From CAYUNA01 sp047629355 (GTDB lineage Bacteria; Bacteroidota; Bacteroidia; Chitinophagales; Saprospiraceae): a stretch of DNA of 14,631 bases. The number at the start of each line of letters is the position of its first letter. Position 1 is the stretch's first letter. A model generated the notes under the pieces. The model was not told the origin of the DNA and did not search any database. It worked only from the letters and a program-made list of their open reading frames with translations. Position numbers and translations under genes: made by a program. Positions 1 to 7,003 of this stretch are shown in pieces. The stretch lies in assembly GCA_047629355.1 (NCBI GenBank), contig JBLHWU010000167.1, forward strand, positions 1 to 14,631, in the 5' to 3' direction.

Positions 1-1
1 T

Positions 2-1846
2 CAAGGCAAATTTCCTGCTCAACGGCTTGTTTTTAAAGTGAAAAATATCGAAGTTTTTGTCAAAATTATTCTTCGTGGAAAACGGATGTATTTGTTGATG
101 GCAGAAGTCTCTTCCAGCACTAAAAATCGTTCGATAATTAGTGATTTTTTTGAATCTTTCACACTTTTGCCTTTTGAAAAAACAGTACTACAACCCATCC
201 AATTACCCGATACCGAACGCCTGCTTTCTTTCCCCAATCAATATGTGGTGGATACGGCTGTTGACTTGAGTTATCCACAATTATCGGAGTATGAATTCAC
301 GGCGATAGACTCCCTCAATGGCAATACTTACAAATCAATTTTCTGGGAATATTCTCCTTATTTTGAAAGTGAAGAAGGTGATTCTTTTTTAACCAAAGCC
401 TATCAGAATATTTGTTTAAATAAAAAATTAAAATTTTGTCGAGACACTATTTTCCAAGGGACAAAGGCCATTTATTTGCAATTTGATTATGATAGTGTGA
501 ATATGTCTTCGTACAATTTAATCTTTTCAAAAGGCAATTATATCATTGAATTAATTGCTCAAATGCCTTTGAAGTTTGGTGATAAAACCGCTTGGGATTA
601 TTTCAACTCCTACCTTGACAATACCAAATACCCCGAAGGTTGTTTCCTGACAGATAGGACTAATTTTCTCTTAAAAGATTTACAAACAACCGATACTCTT
701 TTGCGTGATAAGGCGAAATTAGAAATTTACAACCATACCTTTAGCCCAGATGAATTAATGGGGATTTATCAGGTTTTGGAAAATGAATTACCCGAAGATA
801 AATCTGGACTTCACACCGTGCGCGAATTGTTGATTCAAGAGTTGGGCAAATACACTTATGACATTTCCACCTTCCCTTTCTTGAAAAAATTGTATGCTAA
901 AAAAACGACAAGTCCACAAGAACGCATCCTGATTTTAGAAGCTTTTGCCAATTTTAAATCAATTGATTCTTTCACTTCCTTATTTGAATTGATTACTAAT
1001 TGGGATGAAAATATTAACGAAAACATTGACTATGCTGACGTTTTTTATCCATTGACGGATACTTTAGATTTAACGCTCCAGTTCTATCCGCAATTATTAG
1101 AAATAAAAACCCGTCCAAGCTTTCAAGAAGATGTTTTAAATGTAATTTATCGTTTGAAATTGGGTGAAAATTTATCGCAAGAAATCTTCGATATACAGCG
1201 TGATTTTTTTGTGGAATCTATTGAAAATATCATTCAAAAAAATGGATTGAATGTTCCTTTAGATACGCTTCCCGAGATGAAGGAATATAGACGACTAAAA
1301 ATTCTCATTAGATTATTAAGTGAATTATCAAGCGATAAAACGATTGGGGAAATATTAGTTCCGTTAAACAATTTGCCCGACGAATATCTCCAATTGAGCA
1401 TTATTGACGCCCTATTGATACACGGTTTGAAACCGACCAAAGTAAGTTATCAATTCGTTGCCAAGTCGCCTTATTACTGGTATGATTTATTGAAAGATTT
1501 AAAATATGAAAACCGCTTAGACAATGCACCCAAAAAATTGCGCACGCCAGAATTGACGGTAGAATCACGCGCGACCAATTATTTAACCAAGGAATATGGT
1601 GCGCTGGAAACCTTTAAAATCCTAGGTAAGGCAGCTTATTCATATCAAGGAAAAACAGTTAATTTGTACCGGTTTAAATTCTCTGTGAAAAATTATACAG
1701 GCAGCTATTTTGGCGTTTGTTCGCAGCCAAATGATGGACAAATGAAAGTTTATCCCGAGATTTTTGATTATTCTACTACTGAATTGACTAAAGAAGATGC
1801 CAATTTGGAAGAGGTTTATGAAGGAATTATGAGTGGATGGAAATAA
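2..1846 (+). CDS. Hypothetical protein, C-terminal part (5' end outside window)
   Basis: The reading frame is open from base 2 and ends at TAA 1844-1846, so the gene is cut by the window edge. GTG at 38 is only the first possible in-window start, and the codons before it (QGKFPAQRLVFK) read as ordinary protein. Two stretches look alike: an N-terminal one (NIEVFVKIILRGKRMYLLM, then a phenylalanine-rich SDFFESF) and a later one (IYLQFDYDSV, then GNYIIELIAQMP, FNSYL). Both pair a beta-hairpin-like segment with a closing amphipathic segment, which suggests a duplicated small alpha/beta module. The rest, roughly residues 215-480 counted from base 38, is helical with repeated leucine-rich helices, like HEAT/ARM-type repeats. 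No catalytic motif or membrane segment is evident, and the family was not recognised. That it is a real gene is well supported by length and residue composition; its function is unknown. Confidence 0.8.
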   Translation, partial: QGKFPAQRLVFKVKNIEVFVKIILRGKRMYLLMAEVSSSTKNRSIISDFFESFTLLPFEKTVLQPIQLPDTERLLSFPNQYVVDTAVDLSYPQLSEYEFTAIDSLNGNTYKSIFWEYSPYFESEEGDSFLTKAYQNICLNKKLKFCRDTIFQGTKAIYLQFDYDSVNMSSYNLIFSKGNYIIELIAQMPLKFGDKTAWDYFNSYLDNTKYPEGCFLTDRTNFLLKDLQTTDTLLRDKAKLEIYNHTFSPDELMGIYQVLENELPEDKSGLHTVRELLIQELGKYTYDISTFPFLKKLYAKKTTSPQERILILEAFANFKSIDSFTSLFELITNWDENINENIDYADVFYPLTDTLDLTLQFYPQLLEIKTRPSFQEDVLNVIYRLKLGENLSQEIFDIQRDFFVESIENIIQKNGLNVPLDTLPEMKEYRRLKILIRLLSELSSDKTIGEILVPLNNLPDEYLQLSIIDALLIHGLKPTKVSYQFVAKSPYYWYDLLKDLKYENRLDNAPKKLRTPELTVESRATNYLTKEYGALETFKILGKAAYSYQGKTVNLYRFKFSVKNYTGSYFGVCSQPNDGQMKVYPEIFDYSTTELTKEDANLEEVYEGIMSGWK

Positions 1847-1900
1847 TAAAGGTACTCAATATTGTTTTACAAAAGACAAAGCTGAATTTTTCTAAATGTA

Positions 1901-1985
1901 TGACGCAAATTTTTTAATACATAGCACAGATAGCATTTTCACGTAGCCACATAGCTTTTCGAAAGCTAAAATTAGCTACGCACTA
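1901..1985 (+). repeat. 85-bp dispersed repeat, copy 1
   Basis: It begins TGACGCAAATTTTTTAA and ends GCACTA, with repeated CATAGC words between (CATAGCAC, GATAGC, GTAGCCACATAGCTTTT). A second copy of exactly the same length lies at 9804-9888 in the same orientation. The two share the head (TGACRCAAWTTT), the CATAGC series, the CACATAGCTTTT core and the GCACTA end, and differ by scattered substitutions and small compensating indels. Function is unknown; it resembles a degenerate non-coding interspersed repeat. Confidence 0.65.
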
Positions 1986-2125
1986 CGATACTTGTAAAGG
2001 TTTGCAAAAAAGAAAATTACATGTCTTAAGTTTTTGATTATCAGCTATTTTTAAAAAAAAATAGGCTTAAATAACTAAATCCAAGCTACAAGAAGCTATG
2101 TGGCTATGTGAAATCGCTATGTGAT
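1917..2125. repeat. Imperfect inverted repeat around a 130-base spacer
   Basis: The left arm at about 1919-1959 contains TTTTCACGTAGCCACATAGC. The right arm at 2093-2125 is its near reverse complement (AAGCTATGTGGCTATGTGAAA). The reverse complement of the right arm, ATTTCACATAGCCACATAGC, matches the left arm with one clear substitution over the inner 20 bases and a gap further out. The left arm lies inside the 85-bp repeat copy 1, so the element may be a small MITE-like unit or two repeats inserted head to head. No flanking target duplication was identified. Confidence 0.6.
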
Positions 2126-2262
2126 AAAAAGAAAATTAGAAGTAATTCCAATCAAATTAACCGCTCTGAATTTCAATAATGCTTGTATTACAGTTTAATC
2201 ATTAGCCATTTTTTATAAAAACTTTAAGAAATTCCAACCCCTACAAACTCCCGACTTTTCCG

Positions 2263-2270
2263 TACTTTTG
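2263..2270 (+). promoter_or_regulatory. Bacteroidota -7 box TACTTTTG
   Basis: This is an exact match to the TAnnTTTG -7 consensus of Bacteroidota housekeeping promoters, in the typical context CGTACTTTTGCGG. No TTTG -33 box is evident about 19-20 bases upstream. If used, it gives the 2481 gene a leader of about 200 nt. A closer TAnnTTTG match at 2473-2480 is an alternative and would force translation to start at ATG 2532. Confidence 0.45.
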
Positions 2271-2480
2271 CGGCTTTTTAGAGAACAGTTTGAAGAAGCA
2301 CCCAATATTTATCTTTTTTTCAAAAAAAAGTACTAATCCTTTTGGGGGTAACTTTCTTTCCTACTGTAATGAATTTGTTAAGCTATTATCGTCTATTTAA
2401 CTGAATGTTCATTATTCCAATCTTCGATAATTTTCAAGCTGACAAATTTACTCGCTAAGAAGTACGAAATAGTATTTTTG

Positions 2481-4901
2481 ATGAAAAAACAGATTAACGA
2501 CGCTGGTCAAAATCAGCCACACACCACAGAGATGAATCCAGTTAAACATGCCGTTATTTTAGCGGCAGGTAAAAGTTCTCGCTTTCGAGAAAAAGGTATC
2601 AAAAAGCCCAAAGTATTGCTACCAATTGGTGGTCTTCGCCTTATGGAACGTGCTATTTTGACACTGAAAGAAGCGGGCGTAGAGCATTTCCGAATTGTCT
2701 TGGGTGCTTACCGCGAACAGATTTATGAGGAAATGTCACAGTCGCCTCGTTTGCAAGATATTGATGTAACATTCGTGCAGTGTCCTGATTTTGAAAAAGG
2801 AAACGGTGTATCGTTTGGTGCAGGAGCGGAAGGAATTAAAGAGCCGTTTTTCTTAACGATGTGCGACCATATTTTTGACCCGAAGACCATCGTGGAATTC
2901 GGCGTTCGAGCAATGGAAGAACCACATTTGCCTGCCTTGTCTTGCGACCCAAAATTAGACGAAATTTTCGATATGGACGACGCGACTAAAGTGATGTCTA
3001 AAAACGGAAAAATCGACAATATTGGAAAAGAAATCACAGAATATGATTTAGTCGATACGGGTTTATTTTATTTTCCTGCAGGCTATGGTAATAAAATTTC
3101 TGATAAAGTAAAAGCAGGTGCCTTATCGGTAAGTAACGTGATTCAGCAGTTGATTGATGAGACGGGCGTGCGAGCGACTTCGATTCAAAATGCAGTTTGG
3201 CAAGATGTGGATTACCCAGGCATGAAAGCGGAGGCAGAGCGACAATTAATGAAAACCATCGCCGACCCCAATGATGGTTGGGTGAGCCGATATTTCAATC
3301 GCTTTTTCTCGACTCGATTGAGTTTGAACCTTGCGAATTTGGGCGTGACGCCAAATATGGTCACGACTGTCGTATTGTTAATGACTTTAGTCGGTGCGTT
3401 TTTCGCGGGGTCTGGTAATAATATGTGGATTATTGGTGGTGCTGTGATTTTCCAATTGGCTTCCATTTTGGATGGTTGTGACGGAGAATTGGCGCGCTTG
3501 ACTTACCGAAGTTCCTACTTTGGCGCATGGTATAGTCGCTTGATTGGGACGATGCGGCACATTCTATTTTTTGGGGCATTAGGCGTGAGTGCGTATCGAG
3601 TGAGTGGCTCGGAAACCTATTATTTTGGGATTATCCTATTTGCAGCGCTGTCATTTTACATGCTAATTCAGGTGAGTTTAAATGCGTACAAACAAAAGAA
3701 AGTCCCGGATTTTAAAAATGCAGATACTCCCCCAAAGGAATACGACTCCGTAGTCTTTGACCGTTTTTTTAGCTTTTGGCGAGCCATGAAAAAAGACGAT
3801 GTGATTACCTTTGTAGGCTTTTTATTGTGCATTTCTTTTTTATATCAATTCATGTTTTGGTTAGCCTTGGTCGGTACCGTTTTTATGGCGATTAGCATTT
3901 CGCGAGCAATGTCCAAAAAAGGAGAAAATCCTTATTTGTTCGGTCTGATTGACCCAATTTTCTTCTACTTATTAGGCGTCGTCATTTTGTCGATTTTCTT
4001 TTATTCGATGGAGTTGGATGTAGTCGCTGTTCAATTATATGATATTGGAAGTGCGGTTTTCCTTGTATTTGCAACTGCCATTTTATGGATAATTTGCGAC
4101 ACTTTGACCGTTGCTAACTTATTGAAATTCCGCGTACCTTTCATTGATTTATTATATAATCAGTTGGTCGGAACCGCTTATAACACAATTATTCCATTAG
4201 CTGGTTTAGGCGGTGAACCGTGGAAAGTAAAGCACTTGACGCAATGGATGAGTTACGAAGATGCCAGTCGAACCTCGGTGCAAGACCGTTTGATTCACTC
4301 GCAATCAGGAATTATTTTCTCGGCAATTACCTTAATTTTAACGCTTAATTTTGTTCAATTTCCAGCTGAATATAGTTACTTAGTCGCTCCATTAACGGGC
4401 GTTGCAGTGATTTTGTCTTGCGTTGGCTTGACGATGATGTGGTTAACCATGTCAAAATTTCCATCAGTTATCGCCGCTTATATTTTGAAAAGGCTCAAAT
4501 TGGCGGATGATTTTAAAATAGAAATCTTACCACCTGCACGATTTTTAGGTAGCTTATTTTTCAAATTGGTTGGTCGTTTTTTAAACCTCATTGAAATTTA
4601 CGCCATTTTTACCATTCTTAGCATCAGTCCTGGTTTTATTGAATTGGTGATGGTTGCCAGCTTTATTTCGGTGAGTGCCGTTGTTGGCTTTGTCATTCCG
4701 CAAGGTATGGGTGTCAACGAATTTGGTATCGCAAGTGCGTTGAGCATTTTAGGATATGCGGGATTTTTGGCGGGATTGTTTGGCGCAATTCGACGGGCAC
4801 GGATGATCTTCTGGGCATTGTTGGGTATAGCACTTCATTTCGCAGTTGCTTTTTATAAAAAGAAAGCAGTTCGGTTGCAGCTTGCTAAAGAACGAATTTA
4901 A
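2481..4901 (+). CDS. Three-domain fusion: nucleotidyltransferase, CDP-alcohol phosphatidyltransferase-like, flippase-like membrane protein
   Basis: The product is 806 residues from ATG 2481. Residues about 22-255 form a GT-A nucleotidyltransferase (VILAAGKSSRF, KPKVLLPIGG, then MCDHIF at 127-132), similar to inositol-1-phosphate cytidylyltransferases that make CDP- or UDP-activated sugars and polyols. Residues about 265-480 are a membrane CDP-alcohol phosphatidyltransferase-like domain containing DGCDGELAR at 331-339. The usual signature D-x2-DG-x2-AR-x8-G-x3-D-x3-D is intact up to the glycine (348), but the last two aspartates are Ser352 and Gly356. Residues about 540-800 are a multi-pass LPG-synthase-TM/UPF0104 flippase-like domain, with GLGGEPWKVK at 575-584 and PQGMGVNEFG at 740-749. 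The fusion suggests head-group activation, transfer to lipid, and translocation on one chain. The first two domains are joined in archaeal di-myo-inositol-phosphate synthesis enzymes. Substrate unknown. ATG 2532 (MNPVKHAVILAAG) is an alternative start. Confidence 0.9.
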   Translation: MKKQINDAGQNQPHTTEMNPVKHAVILAAGKSSRFREKGIKKPKVLLPIGGLRLMERAILTLKEAGVEHFRIVLGAYREQIYEEMSQSPRLQDIDVTFVQCPDFEKGNGVSFGAGAEGIKEPFFLTMCDHIFDPKTIVEFGVRAMEEPHLPALSCDPKLDEIFDMDDATKVMSKNGKIDNIGKEITEYDLVDTGLFYFPAGYGNKISDKVKAGALSVSNVIQQLIDETGVRATSIQNAVWQDVDYPGMKAEAERQLMKTIADPNDGWVSRYFNRFFSTRLSLNLANLGVTPNMVTTVVLLMTLVGAFFAGSGNNMWIIGGAVIFQLASILDGCDGELARLTYRSSYFGAWYSRLIGTMRHILFFGALGVSAYRVSGSETYYFGIILFAALSFYMLIQVSLNAYKQKKVPDFKNADTPPKEYDSVVFDRFFSFWRAMKKDDVITFVGFLLCISFLYQFMFWLALVGTVFMAISISRAMSKKGENPYLFGLIDPIFFYLLGVVILSIFFYSMELDVVAVQLYDIGSAVFLVFATAILWIICDTLTVANLLKFRVPFIDLLYNQLVGTAYNTIIPLAGLGGEPWKVKHLTQWMSYEDASRTSVQDRLIHSQSGIIFSAITLILTLNFVQFPAEYSYLVAPLTGVAVILSCVGLTMMWLTMSKFPSVIAAYILKRLKLADDFKIEILPPARFLGSLFFKLVGRFLNLIEIYAIFTILSISPGFIELVMVASFISVSAVVGFVIPQGMGVNEFGIASALSILGYAGFLAGLFGAIRRARMIFWALLGIALHFAVAFYKKKAVRLQLAKERI

Positions 4902-4920
4902 GTTAGAAATTCTAATAAAA

Positions 4921-4950
4921 AGAGAAAGAGAAAGAGAAAGAGAAAGAGAA
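4921..4950 (+). repeat. Hexanucleotide tandem repeat, five AGAGAA units
   Basis: Five perfect AGAGAA copies run from 19 bases after the fusion-gene stop codon into the base of the terminator stem. The tract is all purine on the + strand. Copy-number slippage would change only the 3' untranslated spacing, since neither neighbour is translated through it. An antisense open frame here reads Ser-Leu repeats and is a by-product of the repeat. Confidence 0.9.
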
Positions 4951-4989
4951 AGCCGAAGTTTTGTAAAAAAACTTCGGCTTTCCTTTTTG
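4949..4989 (+). terminator. Rho-independent terminator after the fusion gene
   Basis: The arms AAAGCCGAAGTTTT (4949-4962) and AAAACTTCGGCTTT (4968-4981) are perfectly complementary over 14 bp, with the 5-nt loop GTAAA, and are followed by CCTTTTTG. It lies between the fusion gene and the GT2 gene, so the two are probably separate transcripts even though they are neighbours on one strand. Confidence 0.9.
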
Positions 4990-5048
4990 AAAAACTTTGA
5001 AATTCCAACATAAATGGTCAAACAGCTAAACACTCAAACACATTTTTC

Positions 5049-5056
5049 TACCTTTG
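5049..5056 (+). promoter_or_regulatory. Bacteroidota -7 box TACCTTTG deciding the GT2 start
   Basis: This is an exact TAnnTTTG match, 20 bases before ATG 5077 and downstream of the earlier in-frame ATG 5014. A transcript started from it would exclude 5014, so 5077 is the preferred start. The preceding terminator agrees with a fresh promoter here. No clear -33 TTTG was found. Confidence 0.6.
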
Positions 5057-5076
5057 TCAAAAAAACGGAAAACTAC

Positions 5077-6036
5077 ATGCACCCACAAGTCAATCTCGTC
5101 GTCCCGCTTTACAATGAAGAAAGTGTTTTTGCACAACTCATCACACGCCTATGTGAAGTTATGGACGCCTCCGATTTGCGCATCGAAGTCATCTTAGTCA
5201 ACGATGGAAGTAGCGATGAAACCGCTAATCTAATGCGGCAACTATCGCTCGAAGACCCTCGTTTTCAATCCGTTTTTCTTTCCCGAAATTTTGGGCATCA
5301 ATTGGCACTAACTGCTGGACTGTCCTTCGTCAATGCCACCGATGCCGTGATGGTGATTGATGGTGATTTGCAAGACCCACCCGAGTTGTTGACTGAATTT
5401 TATAGCTATTATAAAAAGGGCTACGACGTCGTGTATGCCGTGCGTAAAAAACGCAAGGAAGGCTTTCTAAAAAAGGCAGCCTACAAAGCATTTTATCGTT
5501 TCATGAAACGAGTATCTTACATTGATATTCCTTTGGATAGTGGTGATTTCTCGCTGATTAGTCGGCGCGTAGTTGACCAATTAAATGCAATGCCAGAAGA
5601 AAGTCGATTCATTCGCGGAATGCGGAGTTGGATTGGCTATGAACAAATCGGTGTGGAATACGAACGTGACGAGCGGCAAGCAGGCGAGAGCAAATATTCT
5701 CTGAAATTATTAATGAATTTAGCGTTCAATGGTATCTTTAATTTCAGTGAATATCCAATCAAGTTTGTAACCCGTTTGGGCATGTTAATTATGACGTTTT
5801 CTGGCTTTTATTTCATCCATGTTTTGTTTAAAAAACTGATTTATAATAGTACCCCCGAAGGTTTTACTGCCCTACTTTTTACGATAATTGCCTTTGGCGG
5901 TATTCAATTATTTGCTATTGGATTGATTGGCGAATACGTTCTACGCATCTTTTTTCAGGTAAAAAAACGACCATTATTTATTATCAAAGAAAGAATTGCT
6001 GAAGGAAAAGAAAAAGAAGTCATCCTGAAAAATTAA
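5077..6036 (+). CDS. GT2 family glycosyltransferase, polyprenyl-phosphate (DPM1/GtrB-like) type
   Basis: From ATG 5077 the product is 319 residues. The catalytic GT-A domain opens with VNLVVPLYNEE, then VILVNDGSSDET and the metal-binding region VIDGDLQDPPE. Later come DSGDFSLISRR and RQAGESKYSLKKL-like residues (RQAGESKYSLKLL), all typical of dolichyl- or undecaprenyl-phosphate sugar transferases. Two hydrophobic C-terminal segments (around FVTRLGMLIMTFSGFYFI and LLFTIIAFGGIQLFAIGLIG) anchor it in the membrane, as in GtrB. Expected role: transfer of a sugar from an NDP-sugar to a polyprenyl phosphate on the cytoplasmic face, for later use outside the cell. The upstream neighbour has a flippase-like domain, which fits a shared lipid-linked theme, but a terminator separates them. 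The longer start at 5014 would add 21 residues with no family resemblance. Confidence 0.92.
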   Translation: MHPQVNLVVPLYNEESVFAQLITRLCEVMDASDLRIEVILVNDGSSDETANLMRQLSLEDPRFQSVFLSRNFGHQLALTAGLSFVNATDAVMVIDGDLQDPPELLTEFYSYYKKGYDVVYAVRKKRKEGFLKKAAYKAFYRFMKRVSYIDIPLDSGDFSLISRRVVDQLNAMPEESRFIRGMRSWIGYEQIGVEYERDERQAGESKYSLKLLMNLAFNGIFNFSEYPIKFVTRLGMLIMTFSGFYFIHVLFKKLIYNSTPEGFTALLFTIIAFGGIQLFAIGLIGEYVLRIFFQVKKRPLFIIKERIAEGKEKEVILKN

Positions 6037-6091
6037 CCCAAAATTTCTATCAATGCGACCCGTCAACCCTGAGTAGTCCACCGTAAGCCGT

Positions 6092-6127
6092 AAAAAAGGG
6101 TACCCCGAACTCAATCGAAATACCCTT
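6092..6127 (-). terminator. Terminator of the sigma/anti-sigma pair
   Basis: On the minus strand AAGGGTA (6127-6121) pairs with TACCCTT (6102-6096). A small inner CGA/TCG helix sits within the loop, and a run of T follows the stem. It lies just past the minus-strand stop at 6148. On the plus strand the same hairpin has no U-tract, so it mainly serves the minus-strand transcript. Confidence 0.65.
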
Positions 6128-6147
6128 ACTTATATTAACTAACCACT

Positions 6148-6954
6148 CTAATGTGCAAGTTGTTTGCGAAGCGTTTCGGCTTCGGCTTTCTTAAACTTCA
6201 GCCCTCGTTTCAGGTACGCATCTAATTGTTCCTGAGCCAGCGTTTTGTTACCGTTTTTGAGATGCGCTAAAATCAAAAACCATTGGGCTTTCGTTTGATA
6301 ATTATCATCCTGCGCTGCTGCTTTTTCCAAAACGGCAACTGCTTCCTCTGCTTTATCTGTTTCTAAATAAGCCAAACCAGAGTAAAACATCGCGAAATGA
6401 CTGTCTGGTTCGCTCGTCATATATTCTTCGAAAAACGGCAAGCTTGCCGCGTAATTTCCATTACTATATTCTTCCATCGCCTTCTCAAATGTCTGCATCA
6501 CCGTAATTTGATCTTCGACATCTCCACGGAAAGAAGGAAGATCATTTTCATAAACTCCGTAATGTGCAGCAAATAGTTCATCGTTACTCATTCCACCCAT
6601 ATTGCTATATAGGTATCCGCCAAAAGCCACTAAAAGTAAAAACGAAGCTGCAATTGCCAAGCGTCTCCAAGAACTTTGTCGAGGCTTCATCTTGATAACT
6701 TTTGCCTCTTTACTATCTAATTTTTCAAGAAAATATTGAAAATCGCCGTACGATTTTTTTTGACTAAAATTGTAGTTGTTTTCTTGAAACCCTTCTACTG
6801 CATCAGCATCCAACGGACTGTCAATCAATGTATTTTCTACTCGAAACCGTTCCTCATCACTTGCATTATTTTGCAAGTAATTCTTTATTTCTTGTTCCGA
6901 AAGCGAGTCAGAATTTTGAAATATTTTTTGAAGGTTGTAATTATTTTTTTTCAT
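6148..6954 (-). CDS. TPR membrane protein, probable anti-sigma factor
   Basis: The product is 268 residues with ATG at 6954-6952. Residues 1-97 are charged and cytoplasmic (SLSEQEIKNYLQNNASDEER, the usual start of Bacteroidota anti-sigma-like proteins). One membrane segment lies at about 98-116 (LAIAASFLLLVAFGGYLYS). Residues 120-268 would be periplasmic: a short LFAAHYGVYENDLPSFRG stretch, then about three TPR-like helix pairs (roughly 153-186, 187-220, 221-250). It follows the ECF sigma gene by 49 bases on the same strand, and this gene order and topology suggest that it holds the sigma factor and senses an envelope signal through the TPR region. No zinc-binding anti-sigma (HxxxCxxC) motif is present, so the role is inferred from context. 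A purine-rich GGAAAGGAAA lies before the ATG. Confidence 0.85.
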   Translation of the reverse strand: MKKNNYNLQKIFQNSDSLSEQEIKNYLQNNASDEERFRVENTLIDSPLDADAVEGFQENNYNFSQKKSYGDFQYFLEKLDSKEAKVIKMKPRQSSWRRLAIAASFLLLVAFGGYLYSNMGGMSNDELFAAHYGVYENDLPSFRGDVEDQITVMQTFEKAMEEYSNGNYAASLPFFEEYMTSEPDSHFAMFYSGLAYLETDKAEEAVAVLEKAAAQDDNYQTKAQWFLILAHLKNGNKTLAQEQLDAYLKRGLKFKKAEAETLRKQLAH

Positions 6955-6971
6955 GATTTTCCTTTCCTATT

Positions 6972-6997
6972 GTCAAATTTCTATATTTAAATTTGAC
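6972..6997 (-). promoter_or_regulatory. Intercistronic hairpin between sigma and anti-sigma genes
   Basis: GTCAAATTT and AAATTTGAC form a perfect 9-bp inverted repeat with an 8-nt loop, placed in the 49-base gap of the bicistronic message. No U-tract follows, so it is not a normal terminator. It could affect mRNA stability, tune the ratio of the two proteins, or be a protein-binding palindrome. Confidence 0.55.
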
Positions 6998-7003
6998 CTT
7001 TGA

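Larger units (their letters stand above)
1847..2480. other. Long intergenic region with repeats and one promoter-like box
   Basis: No convincing gene lies in these 634 bases. The left half holds an 85-bp dispersed repeat and a wider imperfect inverted repeat. The AT-only palindrome CTATTTTT/AAAAATAG sits at 2044-2063. The right half has a TACTTTTG box at 2263-2270 and a second TAnnTTTG match (TATTTTTG, 2473-2480) that touches the ATG of the next gene. No terminator with a U-tract was found after the stop at 1846. Confidence 0.6.

Noticed and set aside
2723..3037. Minus-strand 104-codon open frame
   Set aside because: It lies antisense within the nucleotidyltransferase domain and has no family features.
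4749..5033. Minus-strand open frame with a Ser-Leu repeat
   Set aside because: The SLSLSL stretch is the hexamer repeat read antisense, and the frame crosses the end of the fusion gene and a terminator.
5014..5076. Earlier in-frame ATG for the GT2 gene
   Set aside because: The TACCTTTG box at 5049-5056 lies downstream of it, and the extra 21 residues are unlike the family N-terminus.
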